From Halovibrio variabilis (GTDB lineage Bacteria; Pseudomonadota; Gammaproteobacteria; Pseudomonadales; Halomonadaceae), in contig NZ_BJXV01000002.1 of NCBI RefSeq assembly GCF_007991175.1, positions 124,001 to 188,000 on the forward strand: 64,000 nt of DNA, in the 5' to 3' direction. Both the position numbers and the translations under genes were made by a program. Position 1 is the first letter of the stretch, and each line of letters starts with the position of its first letter. Below, piece after piece: positions 9,695-20,170 of the stretch. A model generated the notes under the pieces. It had not been told where the DNA came from and made no database searches. It saw nothing but the letters and a program-made list of their open reading frames with translations.

Positions 9695-12400
9695 ATGGGT
9701 GACATCGCCAGAGAAATCTTGCCCGTCAATATTGAAGACGAGCTCAAACAGTCGTATCTCGACTATGCGATGAGCGTCATTATCGGCCGTGCGCTTCCTG
9801 ATGTGCGGGACGGCTTAAAACCGGTTCACCGGCGTGTGCTGTTTGCCATGCATGAACTGAATAATGACTGGAATAAACCGTACAAGAAGTCGGCGCGTGT
9901 CGTCGGCGATGTCATCGGTAAATACCATCCGCACGGCGATAGCGCGGTATACGACACTATTGTACGCATGGCGCAGCACTTCTCGATGCGCCATGTGCTG
10001 GTCGACGGCCAGGGTAACTTCGGTTCTATCGATGGGGACAACGCGGCGGCCATGCGTTATACCGAGGTGCGCATGTCGCGCCTCGCCCACGAGCTGCTCG
10101 CCGATCTTGAGAAAGACACCGTCGATTGGGTGGATAACTACGACGGCACCGAGCGGATACCCGCCGTACTGCCCACCAAAGTCCCCAACCTGCTGATTAA
10201 CGGCTCGTCGGGTATCGCGGTCGGCATGGCGACCAATATCCCGCCACATAACATGCGCGAAGTCATCGACGGCTGTTTGGCGTTAATCGACGACTACACG
10301 CTGTCGGTGGATGACTTGATGGAGTACATCCCCGGGCCTGACTTTCCCACCGGCGCGATCATCAATGGTCGTGCGGGCATTTTGTCAGCGTACCGCACCG
10401 GGCGTGGGCGTATTTATGTGCGCGCCTGCCACACCATTGAGCACCACGACAAAACCGGTCGCGACCACATCATCATCACCGAGCTGCCCTATCAGGTGAA
10501 CAAGGCGCGGTTGATCGAGAAGATTGCCGAGCTGGTCAAAGAGAAGAAGATCGAAGGCATCGCCGAGCTGCGCGATGAGTCGGATAAAGATGGCCTGCGC
10601 GTGGTGATTGAAATCAAGCGCGGTGAGTCCGGCGAGGTGGTGGTCAATAACCTGTTTGCCCAGACACAGCTGCAAAACGTGTTCGGGATTAATATGGTGG
10701 CGCTGGAAAATGGCCAGCCGCGCACGCTTAATCTTAAAGAGATGCTGGAAGCCTTTATTCGCCACCGCCGCGAAGTGGTGACCCGGCGTACGTTGTATGA
10801 GCTGAAAAAAGCCCGTGAGCGTGGGCATCTGTTGGAAGGCTTGGCCGTTGCTATCTCCAATATCGACCAAGTGATTGAGCTGATAAAAGCCTCGCCCAAT
10901 GCGGCGGAAGCGCGTGAAAAGCTGCTCGCCAAGACGTGGCAGCCCGGCCAAGTAACCGCCATGCTGGAACGGGCCGGCGCAACATCTTGCAAACCAGAAG
11001 AGCTGGAAGAAGGCTTTGGTTTAAACACGGCGGCGACGTCTTATCGATTATCGCCTGCCCAGGCACAGGCGATTCTCGAATTGCGCCTGCACCGTTTGAC
11101 CGGGCTTGAGACAGAGAAACTGCTCGATGAGTATCTGTCTATTCTTGAGAAAATTGCCGAGTTGACCGAGATTCTGGCATCACCTGACCGCTTGATGGAA
11201 GTCATTCGCGAAGAACTGCATGCCGTGCGTGATCAGTTTGGCGACGACCGCCGTACTGAGATTCAGGCCAGCCACCTGGATCTTTCCATGGAGGACTTGA
11301 TCGCCGAAGAGGACATGGTAGTCACCGTGTCACGCTCCGGTTATGCCAAGACGCAGCCGCTGTCAGATTATCAGGCGCAGCGTCGTGGCGGTCGCGGTAA
11401 GTCCGCAACGGCAATGAAAGACGAAGATGTCATTGAGCACCTATTGGTAGCCTCCACCCACGACACCGTGCTGCTGTTCTCCAACCGCGGCAAAGTGTAT
11501 TGGCTGAAAGTCTACGAAATGCCCAACGCCAGCCGTGGCTCGCGGGGTAAGCCGCTGGTGAACATGCTGCCGTTGGAAGAAGATGAAGCGGTTAACGCCA
11601 TCTTGCCGGTGCGCGACTACAACCCCGATAACTATATTTTCTTTGCTACGGCCAAAGGCACCGTCAAGCGGACTAGCCTTGAGCAGTTCTCGCGGCCGCG
11701 CAGCGTCGGTTTGATTGCCATTGACCTGGAAGAGGGCGACCGCTTAGTAGGCGCGGCGATTACCACGGGTAATGACCACGCCATGCTGCTGTCATCTAAC
11801 GGTAAGGCGATTCGCTTTGAAGAGGGCAATGCTCGCGCCATGGGGCGTACTGCTCGCGGCGTTCGCGGTATGCGTCTGGCGGGCGATGCGGAAGTCATCA
11901 GTCTGATTATACCCAAAAGTCAGCAGATCGACGCCGAGGCGGATGCCGAGACTGACGCCCAGGATGGCAGCCAGGAAAACGTTGTCGCCGAAACGTCTGA
12001 TGGTCAAATCTACATCATGACCGCCAGCGAGAACGGTTATGGCAAGCGCACGCGCCTGGAAGAGTTTCCGCTGCGTGGCCGCGGTGGCCAGGGTGTTATC
12101 GCCATGCAGACCAGTGAGCGTAACGGTTCGCTAGTGGCGGCGATGCAGGTGTATGACAGTGATGAAATGATGCTGATCACCGACCGCGGCACGCTGGTGC
12201 GTACCCGTGTGGAAGAAGTCTCCACGACGTCGCGTAATACTCAGGGTGTGATGCTAATTCGCCTCGGCAAAGAAGAGAAGCTGGTCAAGACGGTTCGTGT
12301 GGATGAACCCGAAGAAGATTTAAGCAGTCTTGAAGAATCCGAGCCGAGCGAATCATCCGATAACGCACAGGACATAGGGACTGATGACACGTCACTATAA
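9695..12400 (+). CDS. gyrA: DNA gyrase subunit A
   Basis: 901 residues. Breakage-reunion subunit of gyrase, which introduces negative supercoils. The active-site tyrosine is Tyr122 (AAMRYTE). The quinolone-resistance region reads [10 protein letters not shown] with Ser83 and Asp87, the same numbering and residues as quinolone-sensitive E. coli. The GyrA-box QRRGGRG is present in the C-terminal beta-pinwheel. An acidic insert rich in Ala, Asp and Glu near residues 748-770 and an acidic Ser-rich tail are visible. The last 17 bases overlap serC. Confidence 0.98.
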   Translation: MGDIAREILPVNIEDELKQSYLDYAMSVIIGRALPDVRDGLKPVHRRVLFAMHELNNDWNKPYKKSARVVGDVIGKYHPHGDSAVYDTIVRMAQHFSMRHVLVDGQGNFGSIDGDNAAAMRYTEVRMSRLAHELLADLEKDTVDWVDNYDGTERIPAVLPTKVPNLLINGSSGIAVGMATNIPPHNMREVIDGCLALIDDYTLSVDDLMEYIPGPDFPTGAIINGRAGILSAYRTGRGRIYVRACHTIEHHDKTGRDHIIITELPYQVNKARLIEKIAELVKEKKIEGIAELRDESDKDGLRVVIEIKRGESGEVVVNNLFAQTQLQNVFGINMVALENGQPRTLNLKEMLEAFIRHRREVVTRRTLYELKKARERGHLLEGLAVAISNIDQVIELIKASPNAAEAREKLLAKTWQPGQVTAMLERAGATSCKPEELEEGFGLNTAATSYRLSPAQAQAILELRLHRLTGLETEKLLDEYLSILEKIAELTEILASPDRLMEVIREELHAVRDQFGDDRRTEIQASHLDLSMEDLIAEEDMVVTVSRSGYAKTQPLSDYQAQRRGGRGKSATAMKDEDVIEHLLVASTHDTVLLFSNRGKVYWLKVYEMPNASRGSRGKPLVNMLPLEEDEAVNAILPVRDYNPDNYIFFATAKGTVKRTSLEQFSRPRSVGLIAIDLEEGDRLVGAAITTGNDHAMLLSSNGKAIRFEEGNARAMGRTARGVRGMRLAGDAEVISLIIPKSQQIDAEADAETDAQDGSQENVVAETSDGQIYIMTASENGYGKRTRLEEFPLRGRGGQGVIAMQTSERNGSLVAAMQVYDSDEMMLITDRGTLVRTRVEEVSTTSRNTQGVMLIRLGKEEKLVKTVRVDEPEEDLSSLEESEPSESSDNAQDIGTDDTSL

Positions 12401-13487
12401 TTTCTGCGCAGGGCCAGCGGCCCTGCCGGTAGCCGTACTTGAACGCGCCCGCGAAGAGCTACTGGACTATCACGGCCGTGGTCTTTCGGTAATGGAAATG
12501 AGCCATCGTAGCGACGAGTTTGTCGCTATTGCCGAGCACGCCGAGGCGGATTTTCGTCAGCTACTGGGCGTGCCAGATAACTACAAAGTGCTGTTTTTGC
12601 AGGGTGGGGCCAGCTTGCAGTTTGCCATGCTGCCGATGAACCTGCTGGGCCAAGGCGGTAGCGGCAACTTTATTCAGACCGGTATCTGGGGCAAGAAGGC
12701 GATCGCCGAGGCTAAGCGGCTCGGCTTTAGCTATCATTTGGCTGCCAGTAGTGAGCCCAATGGCCATACGGCGGTGCCGGCGCGCGACGCCCTGCAGGTA
12801 AGCGCCGACGCTGCTTATTTGCACTACACCTCAAACGAGACCATTGGCGGTCTAGAGTTTGACTACACGCCCCAGGTTCAGCGTGCCGACGGCGCAAGCG
12901 TGCCGCTGGTCTGTGATATGTCGTCAAATATCCTCTCCGGGCCGACCGATGTTAGTCAATTTGGCGTGATCTACGCCGGGGCGCAGAAAAATATTGGCCC
13001 CGCCGGGTTAACCCTGGTGGTGGTGCGTGACGACCTATTGGGTAAGGCGCAAGCGGATATTCCTTCGCTGTTTGATTATCAGCTGCTGGCGGAAGCCGGG
13101 TCGATGGTCAATACGCCGCCTACCTATGCCTGGTATTTAGCCGGGCTAGTCTTTCAGTGGCTGAAAAACGATATCGGCGGGCTGGAAGCGATGGATGCCA
13201 TCAATCAGCGCAAAGCCGAAAAGCTCTACGCGGCCATTGATGCCAGCGAGTTTTATAGTAATCCTATTGCTAAAGCCAATCGCTCGCGCATGAACGTGCC
13301 GTTTGTACTCGCCGATGCGGCGCTGGATAAAGCCTTCTTGCAACAGGCCGATGCGGCGGGGCTGCTGAATTTAAAAGGCCACCGCAGCGTAGGCGGTATG
13401 CGTGCCAGCCTGTATAACGCGGTGCCCGAGTCTGCAGTAGATGCATTAATTGCATTTATGGCCGATTTTGAACAAACAAGGGGCTAA
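12384..13487 (+). CDS. serC: phosphoserine aminotransferase
   Basis: 367 residues; PLP enzyme converting 3-phosphohydroxypyruvate to phosphoserine and also serving pyridoxine synthesis. It begins [15 protein letters not shown], the standard SerC opening. The PLP-binding lysine is Lys202 in [10 protein letters not shown]. The start lies inside the gyrA 3' end (17-base overlap), so the two are cotranscribed; five bases separate its stop from pheA. This linkage resembles the Pseudomonas gyrA-serC-pheA arrangement. Confidence 0.97.
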   Translation: MTRHYNFCAGPAALPVAVLERAREELLDYHGRGLSVMEMSHRSDEFVAIAEHAEADFRQLLGVPDNYKVLFLQGGASLQFAMLPMNLLGQGGSGNFIQTGIWGKKAIAEAKRLGFSYHLAASSEPNGHTAVPARDALQVSADAAYLHYTSNETIGGLEFDYTPQVQRADGASVPLVCDMSSNILSGPTDVSQFGVIYAGAQKNIGPAGLTLVVVRDDLLGKAQADIPSLFDYQLLAEAGSMVNTPPTYAWYLAGLVFQWLKNDIGGLEAMDAINQRKAEKLYAAIDASEFYSNPIAKANRSRMNVPFVLADAALDKAFLQQADAAGLLNLKGHRSVGGMRASLYNAVPESAVDALIAFMADFEQTRG

Positions 13488-13492
13488 CCACT

Positions 13493-14584
13493 ATGTCCGA
13501 CACGTCGATCAATCTTGATGAGTTGCGTCAGCGTATCGATCAGCTTGATAGCGATATTCTCAATCTGATCAGCGAGCGCGCCAGCTGCGCCCAGCAGGTA
13601 GCCCGGGTTAAGCTGGCCGAAGATAATGACGCGGTGTTCTATCGCCCCGAGCGCGAGGCGCAGGTGCTGCGACGCATCATGGCGTTGAACAAAGGACCGC
13701 TTGATTCAGAAGAGATGGCGCGCTTGTTCCGCGAAATCATGTCGGCGTGTTTGGCGCTTGAGCAGCCGGTTAAAGTGGCTTATTTAGGCCCTGAAGGCAC
13801 CTTTACTCAGCAGGCGGCGCTTAAACACTTTGGCGAAAGTGCGGTGAGCCTGCCCATGGCGGCAATCGATGAGGTGTTCCGTGAAGTGGAGGCAGGCGCC
13901 GTTCACTATGGCGTAGTGCCGGTGGAAAATTCCACCGAAGGGGTGGTCAATCACACCCTGGATACCTTTATGGACTCCTCAATCAAAATCTGTGGCGAAG
14001 TAGTGCTGCGTATTCACCATCATTTGCTGGTTAGCGAAAACACCCGCCGCGATAAAGTCTCGCGTATCTATTCGCATCCGCAGTCTTTCGCCCAGTGTCG
14101 TAAATGGCTTGATGCGCACTATCCCCATGCTGAGCGCGTGCCGGTTTCTTCTAACGCTGAAGCGGCCAAGTTAGTCAAAACCGAGTGGCATAGCGCGGCG
14201 ATTGCCGGCGATATGGCCGCTAAGCTTTATGGCCTTGAACATATTGCCGAAAAAATTGAAGACAGCCCGGATAACTCCACGCGGTTTTTGATTATTGGCA
14301 ATCAGGATGTGCCTATGGCGGGAGAGGACAAAACCTCAATTGTGGTCGCCATGCGCAACCAGCCGGGGACGCTGCATGCGTTGCTGGAACCGTTTCACCG
14401 CCACCAGATCGATTTGACCCGCCTTGAAACGCGGCCATCGCGAACGGGGGTGTGGAACTACGTCTTTTTCATTGATTTTAAGGGCCATCGCGATGAGCCG
14501 CGTGTTGCCGCCGTGCTCGAAGAAGTTCGGCTACGGGCGGCGGATCTGCGCGTGCTGGGCTCCTACCCCATAGGCGTGCTGTGA
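13493..14584 (+). CDS. pheA: bifunctional chorismate mutase / prephenate dehydratase (P-protein)
   Basis: 363 residues. The N-terminal AroQ chorismate mutase is at about 6-90 (LDELRQRIDQLD). Prephenate dehydratase is at about 95-275 (VAYLGPEGTFTQQAA). A C-terminal ACT regulatory domain follows at about 280-363, with LTRLETRPSRTG corresponding to the phenylalanine-sensing ESRP motif, so feedback inhibition by phenylalanine is expected. The stop overlaps the next start as GTGA. No hisC-type aminotransferase gene lies between pheA and tyrA, unlike Pseudomonas. Confidence 0.97.
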   Translation: MSDTSINLDELRQRIDQLDSDILNLISERASCAQQVARVKLAEDNDAVFYRPEREAQVLRRIMALNKGPLDSEEMARLFREIMSACLALEQPVKVAYLGPEGTFTQQAALKHFGESAVSLPMAAIDEVFREVEAGAVHYGVVPVENSTEGVVNHTLDTFMDSSIKICGEVVLRIHHHLLVSENTRRDKVSRIYSHPQSFAQCRKWLDAHYPHAERVPVSSNAEAAKLVKTEWHSAAIAGDMAAKLYGLEHIAEKIEDSPDNSTRFLIIGNQDVPMAGEDKTSIVVAMRNQPGTLHALLEPFHRHQIDLTRLETRPSRTGVWNYVFFIDFKGHRDEPRVAAVLEEVRLRAADLRVLGSYPIGVL

Positions 14585-16869
14585 CGTTAATGGTCGAAAG
14601 CAGCGTAAAAACATCAGCTTGTCATGAATCGCGCCTATTGATTGTTGGCCTGGGGTTGATTGGTGGCTCGCTGGCGGCAGCGCTGCGCGTGGCAGGTTTT
14701 AAGGGAAACATTGTCGCTTGCGATCCTGATGAGCAGGAGATCGCACGCGGTATTGAGATGGGGCTGATCGATTCAGGCGGCGCCCAACTTGATGAGCAAG
14801 TGAATGATGCCACCATGGTAGTGCTGGCGGTGCCGGTGCTCGCCATGGAGAGTGTGATGAACACTTTGGCCGGAGCGATGCAGCGTGCATCGCCCGATAT
14901 GGTGATCACCGACGTTGGCAGTACCAAGGCGACTATCCGCGCCTGCGCCCAGCGGGTATTTGGCCAAGTGCCCACTAATATGGTGTTAGGGCACCCCATT
15001 GCCGGTTCAGAGAAAAGCGGTGTGGCGGCGGCGAATCCACGTCTTTATGTGGATCACAAGGTGATCCTAACCCCGGAGCCCAACGTAGACTTAGGCGCTT
15101 TGCAGCGCGTGCGCTGCCTATGGGAAGCCTGCGGTGCCGAGGTGCTGGAAATGGACGTGGAGCGCCATGATCAGGTGCTGGCGCGCACCAGTCACTTGCC
15201 CCATTTGCTGGCTTTTTCACTGGTGGATACGCTGGCTCGTCAGGATCAGCGGCTGGATATTTTTCGCTACGCGGCGGGTGGCTTTCGCGATTTTACCCGT
15301 ATTGCGGGTAGCGACCCGGTCATGTGGCGGGATATTTTTATTGCCAATAAACAGGCGGTTTTGGCCTCGCTGGATGATTTTGAAGCGGGGCTGTCTCGAT
15401 TGCGTCATGCGGTAGAAACCGGTGACAGCGATGCGCTGATTGCCACCTTTGATCGGGCCAGCCATGCCCGGCACTATTTCGACTCTTTATTGAACAAAAC
15501 CAGTTATCAGGCGGAATACCATATGCAACCACAAGGTAAGGTCAGCTACCGTGTGCAGCCGGGCGGTCAGGCCCTGGGGCGTTTGCGCGTTCCAGGCGAT
15601 AAATCCATGTCGCACCGTTCTATTATGCTGGGCGCACTGGCCGAAGGCGTCACCGAGGTAAAAGGCTTTCTGGAAGGCGAAGATAGCCTGGCGACCCTGC
15701 AGGCGTTTCGTGAAATGGGCGTGGCGATTGAGGGGCCGCACCAGGGCCGCGTGACGATTCATGGCGTCGGCCTGCACGGCTTAAAAGCCCCCGCGGGTCC
15801 CATCTACGTGGGTAACTCGGGTACCGCTATGCGGCTGTTCTCGGGGCTGCTCGCCGGTCAGGCGTTCGATAGTGAGCTAACCGGCGATGAGTCGCTGACC
15901 AAGCGCCCCATGGCTCGCGTGGCGGACCCGCTGAGGTTGATGGGCGCGACCATCGATACCGCTGAGGGCGGACGCCCGCCGTTAAGAATTCGCGGTGGTG
16001 TCCCTCTTAAAGGCATCTATTACGATATGCCCATGGCCAGTGCCCAGGTTAAATCCTGTCTGCTCTTGGCGGGGCTGTATGCCGAAGGCGAAACGCGTGT
16101 GCGTGAACCCGCGCCGACCCGTGACCACACCGAGCGCATGCTCAATGGCTTTGGCTATGCGGTGTCGCGTGAAGGCGATACCTGCTGGCTGCAGGGCGGC
16201 GGTCAGCTAACGGCTGGGCCGATCGATGTACCTTCGGATATCTCATCGGCAACGTTTTTCCTGGTCGCGGCGGCCATTACACCCGGCGCCGATATCACCC
16301 TTGAGCACGTGGGCATTAACCCAACCCGGATTGGCGTGATTAATATTTTGACCCTGATGGGGGCTGATTTGGCGCTAGATAACCAGCGCGAAGTCGGCGG
16401 CGAGCCGGTCGCCGATATCCGTATTCGCTACGCGCCGCTCAAAGGTATTGATATCCCCGTTGATCAGGTGCCGCTGGCAATCGATGAGTTCCCTGCGCTG
16501 TTTATCGCCGCCGCCAACGCCGAAGGCGTGACCCGCCTGCGCGGTGCTGAAGAGCTGCGCGTCAAAGAGTCTGATCGCATTCAGGCCATGGCCGATGGCT
16601 TAGCCGTTTTAGGTGTGCCGCACACCGTCGTGGCAGACGGCATCGATATTACCGGTAACGGAAATGCGCAAAAGGCGAGCTACGGCGGTGGCCGTATCGA
16701 TAGCCTGGGTGATCACCGTATTGCGATGGCATTTGCGATTGCCGCGCTACGCGCCAATGAAGACATTGTGATTGACGACTGTGCCAATGTAGCGACCTCT
16801 TTTCCGGATTTCGTTGAATTGGCCACGCGCATTGGCATGGACGTCAGCGTAGAGGGCGCCCATGAGTAA
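14581..16869 (+). CDS. tyrA-aroA: fused prephenate dehydrogenase / 3-phosphoshikimate 1-carboxyvinyltransferase (EPSP synthase)
   Basis: 762 residues in one frame. Residues about 18-310 are TyrA, with the NAD-binding [10 protein letters not shown] near 24-33. From about 316 the sequence is AroA, with [29 protein letters not shown] and PTRDHTERM. The protein would make 4-hydroxyphenylpyruvate from prephenate and EPSP from shikimate-3-phosphate. Such fusions are known in Pseudomonas and relatives. The start is uncertain: GTG at 14581 overlaps the pheA stop, while ATG at 14590 is three codons in. cmk overlaps the end by 8 bases. Confidence 0.95.
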   Translation: MTLMVESSVKTSACHESRLLIVGLGLIGGSLAAALRVAGFKGNIVACDPDEQEIARGIEMGLIDSGGAQLDEQVNDATMVVLAVPVLAMESVMNTLAGAMQRASPDMVITDVGSTKATIRACAQRVFGQVPTNMVLGHPIAGSEKSGVAAANPRLYVDHKVILTPEPNVDLGALQRVRCLWEACGAEVLEMDVERHDQVLARTSHLPHLLAFSLVDTLARQDQRLDIFRYAAGGFRDFTRIAGSDPVMWRDIFIANKQAVLASLDDFEAGLSRLRHAVETGDSDALIATFDRASHARHYFDSLLNKTSYQAEYHMQPQGKVSYRVQPGGQALGRLRVPGDKSMSHRSIMLGALAEGVTEVKGFLEGEDSLATLQAFREMGVAIEGPHQGRVTIHGVGLHGLKAPAGPIYVGNSGTAMRLFSGLLAGQAFDSELTGDESLTKRPMARVADPLRLMGATIDTAEGGRPPLRIRGGVPLKGIYYDMPMASAQVKSCLLLAGLYAEGETRVREPAPTRDHTERMLNGFGYAVSREGDTCWLQGGGQLTAGPIDVPSDISSATFFLVAAAITPGADITLEHVGINPTRIGVINILTLMGADLALDNQREVGGEPVADIRIRYAPLKGIDIPVDQVPLAIDEFPALFIAAANAEGVTRLRGAEELRVKESDRIQAMADGLAVLGVPHTVVADGIDITGNGNAQKASYGGGRIDSLGDHRIAMAFAIAALRANEDIVIDDCANVATSFPDFVELATRIGMDVSVEGAHE

Positions 16870-17566
16870 TCACGCGCCTCTCCCCACGGTTCCTGTGGTA
16901 ACCATTGATGGCCCCGGCGGCGCCGGTAAAGGCACTATCAGCGGTTTAGTGGCAGAGCGGTTAGGTTGGCATTTGTTGGACAGCGGTGCGCTCTACCGGT
17001 TAACGGCTCAGGCAGCGGTTAAGCACCAGATCGCTTTGGACAATGAGTCGGGGCTTTCACATTTAGCGCAGCGACTAGATGTCGCATTTCCGATTGTCGA
17101 TGGTCAGCCGCGCACCCTCCTTGAAGGTGAAGATGTCGGCTCCCTGATCCGCACCGAACAGGCTGGCGAGCGCGCTTCGCAAGTGGCCGCGCTACCCGCG
17201 GTGCGCCAAGCGCTGCTACAGCGCCAACGCGATTTTTGCCAGGCACCGGGGTTAGTGGCCGACGGTCGTGATATGGGAACAGTGGTGTTTCCTGACGCTA
17301 CGCTAAAGATTTTTTTAACCGCGAGCGCCGATGAACGAGCGCGTCGGCGTTATCTACAGTTGCAGGAAGCCGGGGTGGATGCTAGTCTTTCGAGTCTTTT
17401 AAAGGAGATTCAGGCACGCGATGCACGCGATACGCAGCGCAGCGTGGCACCTCTCAAGCCGGCAGATGATGCCATTACGCTTGATACCACGCGTCTGAGC
17501 ATACCGGAAGTGGTAGATCGATTGACCGAACTACTCGCCCAAAGGGGGCTGGTAAGCGGCGTGTGA
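16862..17566 (+). CDS. cmk: cytidylate kinase
   Basis: 234 residues; phosphorylates CMP and dCMP. The P-loop GPGGAGKGT lies at about 18-26, followed by the LDSGALYR substrate region and [17 protein letters not shown] precedes the ATG and the gene overlaps the aroA end. cmk directly upstream of rpsA is a widely conserved order. Confidence 0.97.
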   Translation: MSNHAPLPTVPVVTIDGPGGAGKGTISGLVAERLGWHLLDSGALYRLTAQAAVKHQIALDNESGLSHLAQRLDVAFPIVDGQPRTLLEGEDVGSLIRTEQAGERASQVAALPAVRQALLQRQRDFCQAPGLVADGRDMGTVVFPDATLKIFLTASADERARRRYLQLQEAGVDASLSSLLKEIQARDARDTQRSVAPLKPADDAITLDTTRLSIPEVVDRLTELLAQRGLVSGV

Positions 17567-17685
17567 TTTTCCCTTGCGGCGCTTTTGGATAGGTGTCACG
17601 ACGTGGCAGGGCACTAAACTCACATCGGTGAGCCCGGTCAGGTCTAACCAGCGTTAACACCTCCGAAGGCTGAGTGACATTAGGC

Positions 17686-17740
17686 CCGTACTTGCTGGTG
17701 GTACGGAGAAGGCATTTATGCCTCAACAACGTAATTACGT
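17686..17740 (+). promoter_or_regulatory. rpsA leader with three consecutive hairpins
   Basis: Three adjacent inverted repeats precede the rpsA start: CCGTAC/GTACGG (17686-17706, 9-base loop), AGGCA/TGCCT (17710-17723) and the palindrome ACGTAATTACGT (17729-17740). E. coli rpsA is known to have a translation-initiation region folded into successive hairpins through which S1 controls its own synthesis. The same role here is inferred from position and structure only. Confidence 0.55.
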
Positions 17741-17749
17741 AGGAACACC

Positions 17750-19432
17750 ATGAGCGAAAGCTTTGCTGATCTGTTTGAACAGTCTCTTAACGACATCAAT
17801 ATGGAGCCAGGCGCGATTGTCGCCGCTCAGGTTGTCGACATTGACGGTGACTGGGTTACTGTCAACGCTGGTCTGAAATCTGAAGGTCAGATCCCGGCGT
17901 CACAATTCCGCGATGAAAATGGCAATCTAAACATTGCCATCGGCGATGACGTGCATGTTGCCCTTGAAGCCGTGGAAGATGGTTTCGGTGAGACTCGCCT
18001 GTCTCGTGAAAAAGCCAAGCGCGCTGAAGCTTGGAAGATTCTGGAAGCAGCCTTTGAGAAAGACGAAGCCATCAAGGGTGTTATCAACGGTAAGGTTAAA
18101 GGCGGCTTCACGGTCGAAGTTGACTCTATCCGTGCTTTCTTGCCCGGCTCGTTGGTTGACGTTCGTCCAGTTCGTGACACTGCGCACCTGGAAAATAAAG
18201 AGCTGGACTTTAAAGTCATCAAGCTCGATCCGAAGCGTAACAACGTCGTAGTATCACGTCGTGCGGTTCTGGAAGCAGAGAACAGTGCCGAGCGCGAAGC
18301 GCTGCTGGCCACTCTGCAAGAAGGTCAGCAGATCAAGGGTATCGTTAAGAACCTGACAGACTACGGCGCTTTCGTCGATCTGGGCGGCGTCGACGGCCTG
18401 CTGCACATTACCGACATGGCGTGGAAGCGTATTAAGCATCCGTCTGAAATCGTTGCTGTCGGCGACGAGATCAACGTCAAGGTGTTGAAGTTTGACCGTG
18501 AGCGTAATCGCGTTTCATTGGGTCTGAAGCAGCTGGGTGAAGATCCGTGGGTCAACATCAAGCAGCGTTACCCGGAAGGCACGAAAGTGCACGCAGTCGT
18601 TACTAATCTGACTGACTACGGTTGCTTTGCCGAGCTGGAAGAGGGTGTCGAAGGCCTGGTTCACGTTTCTGAAATGGACTGGACCAACAAAAACATCCAT
18701 CCGTCTAAAGTCGTTCAAGTGGGCGATGATGTTGACGTCATGGTGTTGGATATCGACGAAGAACGTCGTCGTATCTCGCTGGGTATCAAGCAGTGCACTG
18801 CTAACCCGTGGGAAACCTTCAACAGTGAGTACAACAAGGGCGACCGTGTTTCAGGTACCATCAAGTCAATTACTGACTTCGGTATCTTTATCGGCCTTGA
18901 AGGCGGTATCGACGGTTTGGTTCACCTGTCCGATATCTCTTGGACGGATACCGGCGAAGAAGCGGTACGCAACTTCAAGAAAGGCGATGAAGCCGAAGCG
19001 GTTATTCTGTCGATTGATCCAGAGCGTGAGCGTATTTCGCTGGGCATCAAGCAGATGGACTCCGACCCCGTTGCTGAATACCTGTCAGTTAATGACAAGG
19101 GCAGCATCGTTACCGGCCGTATCGTTGAAGTCGACGCTAAAGAAGCTCAGGTTGAATTGGCGACTGACGTTATTGCGGTACTGAAGGCGTCTGAGATTAG
19201 CGCTGATCGCGTTGAAGACGCGCGTAATGTGCTAAACGAAGGTGACAGTGTCGAAGCACGTATTGTCAGCGTTGATCGCAAGAGCCGTCAGATTAATCTG
19301 TCGATTAAAGCGAAAGACCAGGACGATACGCGTCAGAATCTGAAGAAGATGCGTGAGCAAGAGCCAGAAGAGGCAGGCGGTGGTCCGACAACTATCGGCG
19401 AGCTAATTAAGCAGCAGATGGGCCAAGACTAA
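17750..19432 (+). CDS. rpsA: 30S ribosomal protein S1
   Basis: 560 residues (E. coli S1 is 557). Six S1/OB-fold repeats are visible, the canonical four marked by recurring [21 protein letters not shown] and [11 protein letters not shown] stretches, each ending in RISLG-type strands. S1 helps mRNAs with weak leaders dock on the 30S subunit. AGGA lies five bases before the ATG. The gene is followed by a strong terminator that closes the gyrA-to-rpsA cluster. Confidence 0.98.
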   Translation: MSESFADLFEQSLNDINMEPGAIVAAQVVDIDGDWVTVNAGLKSEGQIPASQFRDENGNLNIAIGDDVHVALEAVEDGFGETRLSREKAKRAEAWKILEAAFEKDEAIKGVINGKVKGGFTVEVDSIRAFLPGSLVDVRPVRDTAHLENKELDFKVIKLDPKRNNVVVSRRAVLEAENSAEREALLATLQEGQQIKGIVKNLTDYGAFVDLGGVDGLLHITDMAWKRIKHPSEIVAVGDEINVKVLKFDRERNRVSLGLKQLGEDPWVNIKQRYPEGTKVHAVVTNLTDYGCFAELEEGVEGLVHVSEMDWTNKNIHPSKVVQVGDDVDVMVLDIDEERRRISLGIKQCTANPWETFNSEYNKGDRVSGTIKSITDFGIFIGLEGGIDGLVHLSDISWTDTGEEAVRNFKKGDEAEAVILSIDPERERISLGIKQMDSDPVAEYLSVNDKGSIVTGRIVEVDAKEAQVELATDVIAVLKASEISADRVEDARNVLNEGDSVEARIVSVDRKSRQINLSIKAKDQDDTRQNLKKMREQEPEEAGGGPTTIGELIKQQMGQD

Positions 19433-19455
19433 TCGTGCATTAGTGACTGGTTTGT

Positions 19456-19490
19456 AAAAGCGCCGCCCTTATGGGCGGCGCTTTTTTTTT
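19456..19490 (+). terminator. rho-independent terminator of rpsA
   Basis: AAAAGCGCCGCCC pairs with GGGCGGCGC plus the following Ts across a TTAT loop, followed by an unbroken run of nine Ts. This is one of the strongest terminators in the window. Confidence 0.95.
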
Positions 19491-19510
19491 GAATCGTTAA
19501 AAAGTGATAA

Positions 19511-19553
19511 TAGCCAATATTGGCTATTGGCTATTGGCTATTGGCTATTGGCT
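19511..19553 (+). repeat. heptanucleotide tandem repeat (ATTGGCT x5) preceded by its inverse
   Basis: Five perfect copies of ATTGGCT run from 19519 to 19553. TAGCCAAT at 19511-19518 is the reverse complement of the repeat unit, so the array can also fold back on itself. It lies between the rpsA terminator and mvaT, about 200 bases before the mvaT start. Confidence 0.9.
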
Positions 19554-19753
19554 TTTATGAGTTAGGCTATTAAAACAGTGATTGAGTTTAAAAAACGATT
19601 AGTAATCGAGTGAAAACCAACTAGACTATTGTCAGTTAGCCTTTTTGCAGTAATAATAGCCCAGCATTCTGAACTAGCGGGTGCCAAGGTTGTCTAGTGG
19701 GTACCCGTAACAGTATACCCCGTTCTGTTAGAATCGATGTTAAAGGAACCCCG

Positions 19754-20128
19754 ATGTCATTACTTAACGAATATATCCAAAAAGAGCAGCAGCTAAAGCA
19801 GCTTCAGGAAGATCTTCAGCGTTTGGAAGGCGATCAACGTCTTAAAAGCGAGCTAGAGTTCAAAGCTAAGCTTGAAGCACTGATGACTGAGTTCGACAAG
19901 CGCCCGAGCGACGTCATTGCTTTGTTGGATCCCGCTGCTGATCAGCGCAGCACCAAAGTCACTGCAAGTGGCAATGCTCGTCGCAAGCGCCGCCTGAAAA
20001 TTTACAAAAACCCCCATACGGGTGAAGTGATTGAAACGCGTGGCGGGAATCATAAAGGCCTGCGTAGCTGGAAAGACCAGTACGGTGATGAAGCCGTTGA
20101 GTCTTGGCTGGTACGCATGGAAGACTAA
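19754..20128 (+). CDS. mvaT: MvaT-family H-NS-like nucleoid protein
   Basis: 124 residues. The N-terminal coiled coil (MSLLNEYIQKEQQLKQLQ..., about 1-60) serves oligomerisation. The C-terminal DNA-binding part contains KIYKNPHTGEVIETRGGNHK and ends EAVESWLVRMED, very close in pattern to Pseudomonas MvaT. Such proteins bind AT-rich, often acquired, DNA and silence it. The frame opens at 19697, but ATG 19754 has AAAGGA six bases upstream and matches the family start. A hairpin terminator follows. Confidence 0.92.
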   Translation: MSLLNEYIQKEQQLKQLQEDLQRLEGDQRLKSELEFKAKLEALMTEFDKRPSDVIALLDPAADQRSTKVTASGNARRKRRLKIYKNPHTGEVIETRGGNHKGLRSWKDQYGDEAVESWLVRMED

Positions 20129-20140
20129 GTCGTTTAATGG

Positions 20141-20170
20141 CCGGCATTTCTATCAAGAAATGCCGGTTTT
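20141..20170 (+). terminator. rho-independent terminator of mvaT
   Basis: CCGGCATTTC (20141-20150) and GAAATGCCGG (20157-20166) form a perfect 10-base stem with a 6-base loop, followed by TTTT. It starts 12 bases after the mvaT stop. Confidence 0.9.

Noticed and set aside
19511..19553. Heptamer array considered as a CRISPR
   Set aside because: Units are seven bases with no spacers and no cas gene nearby.
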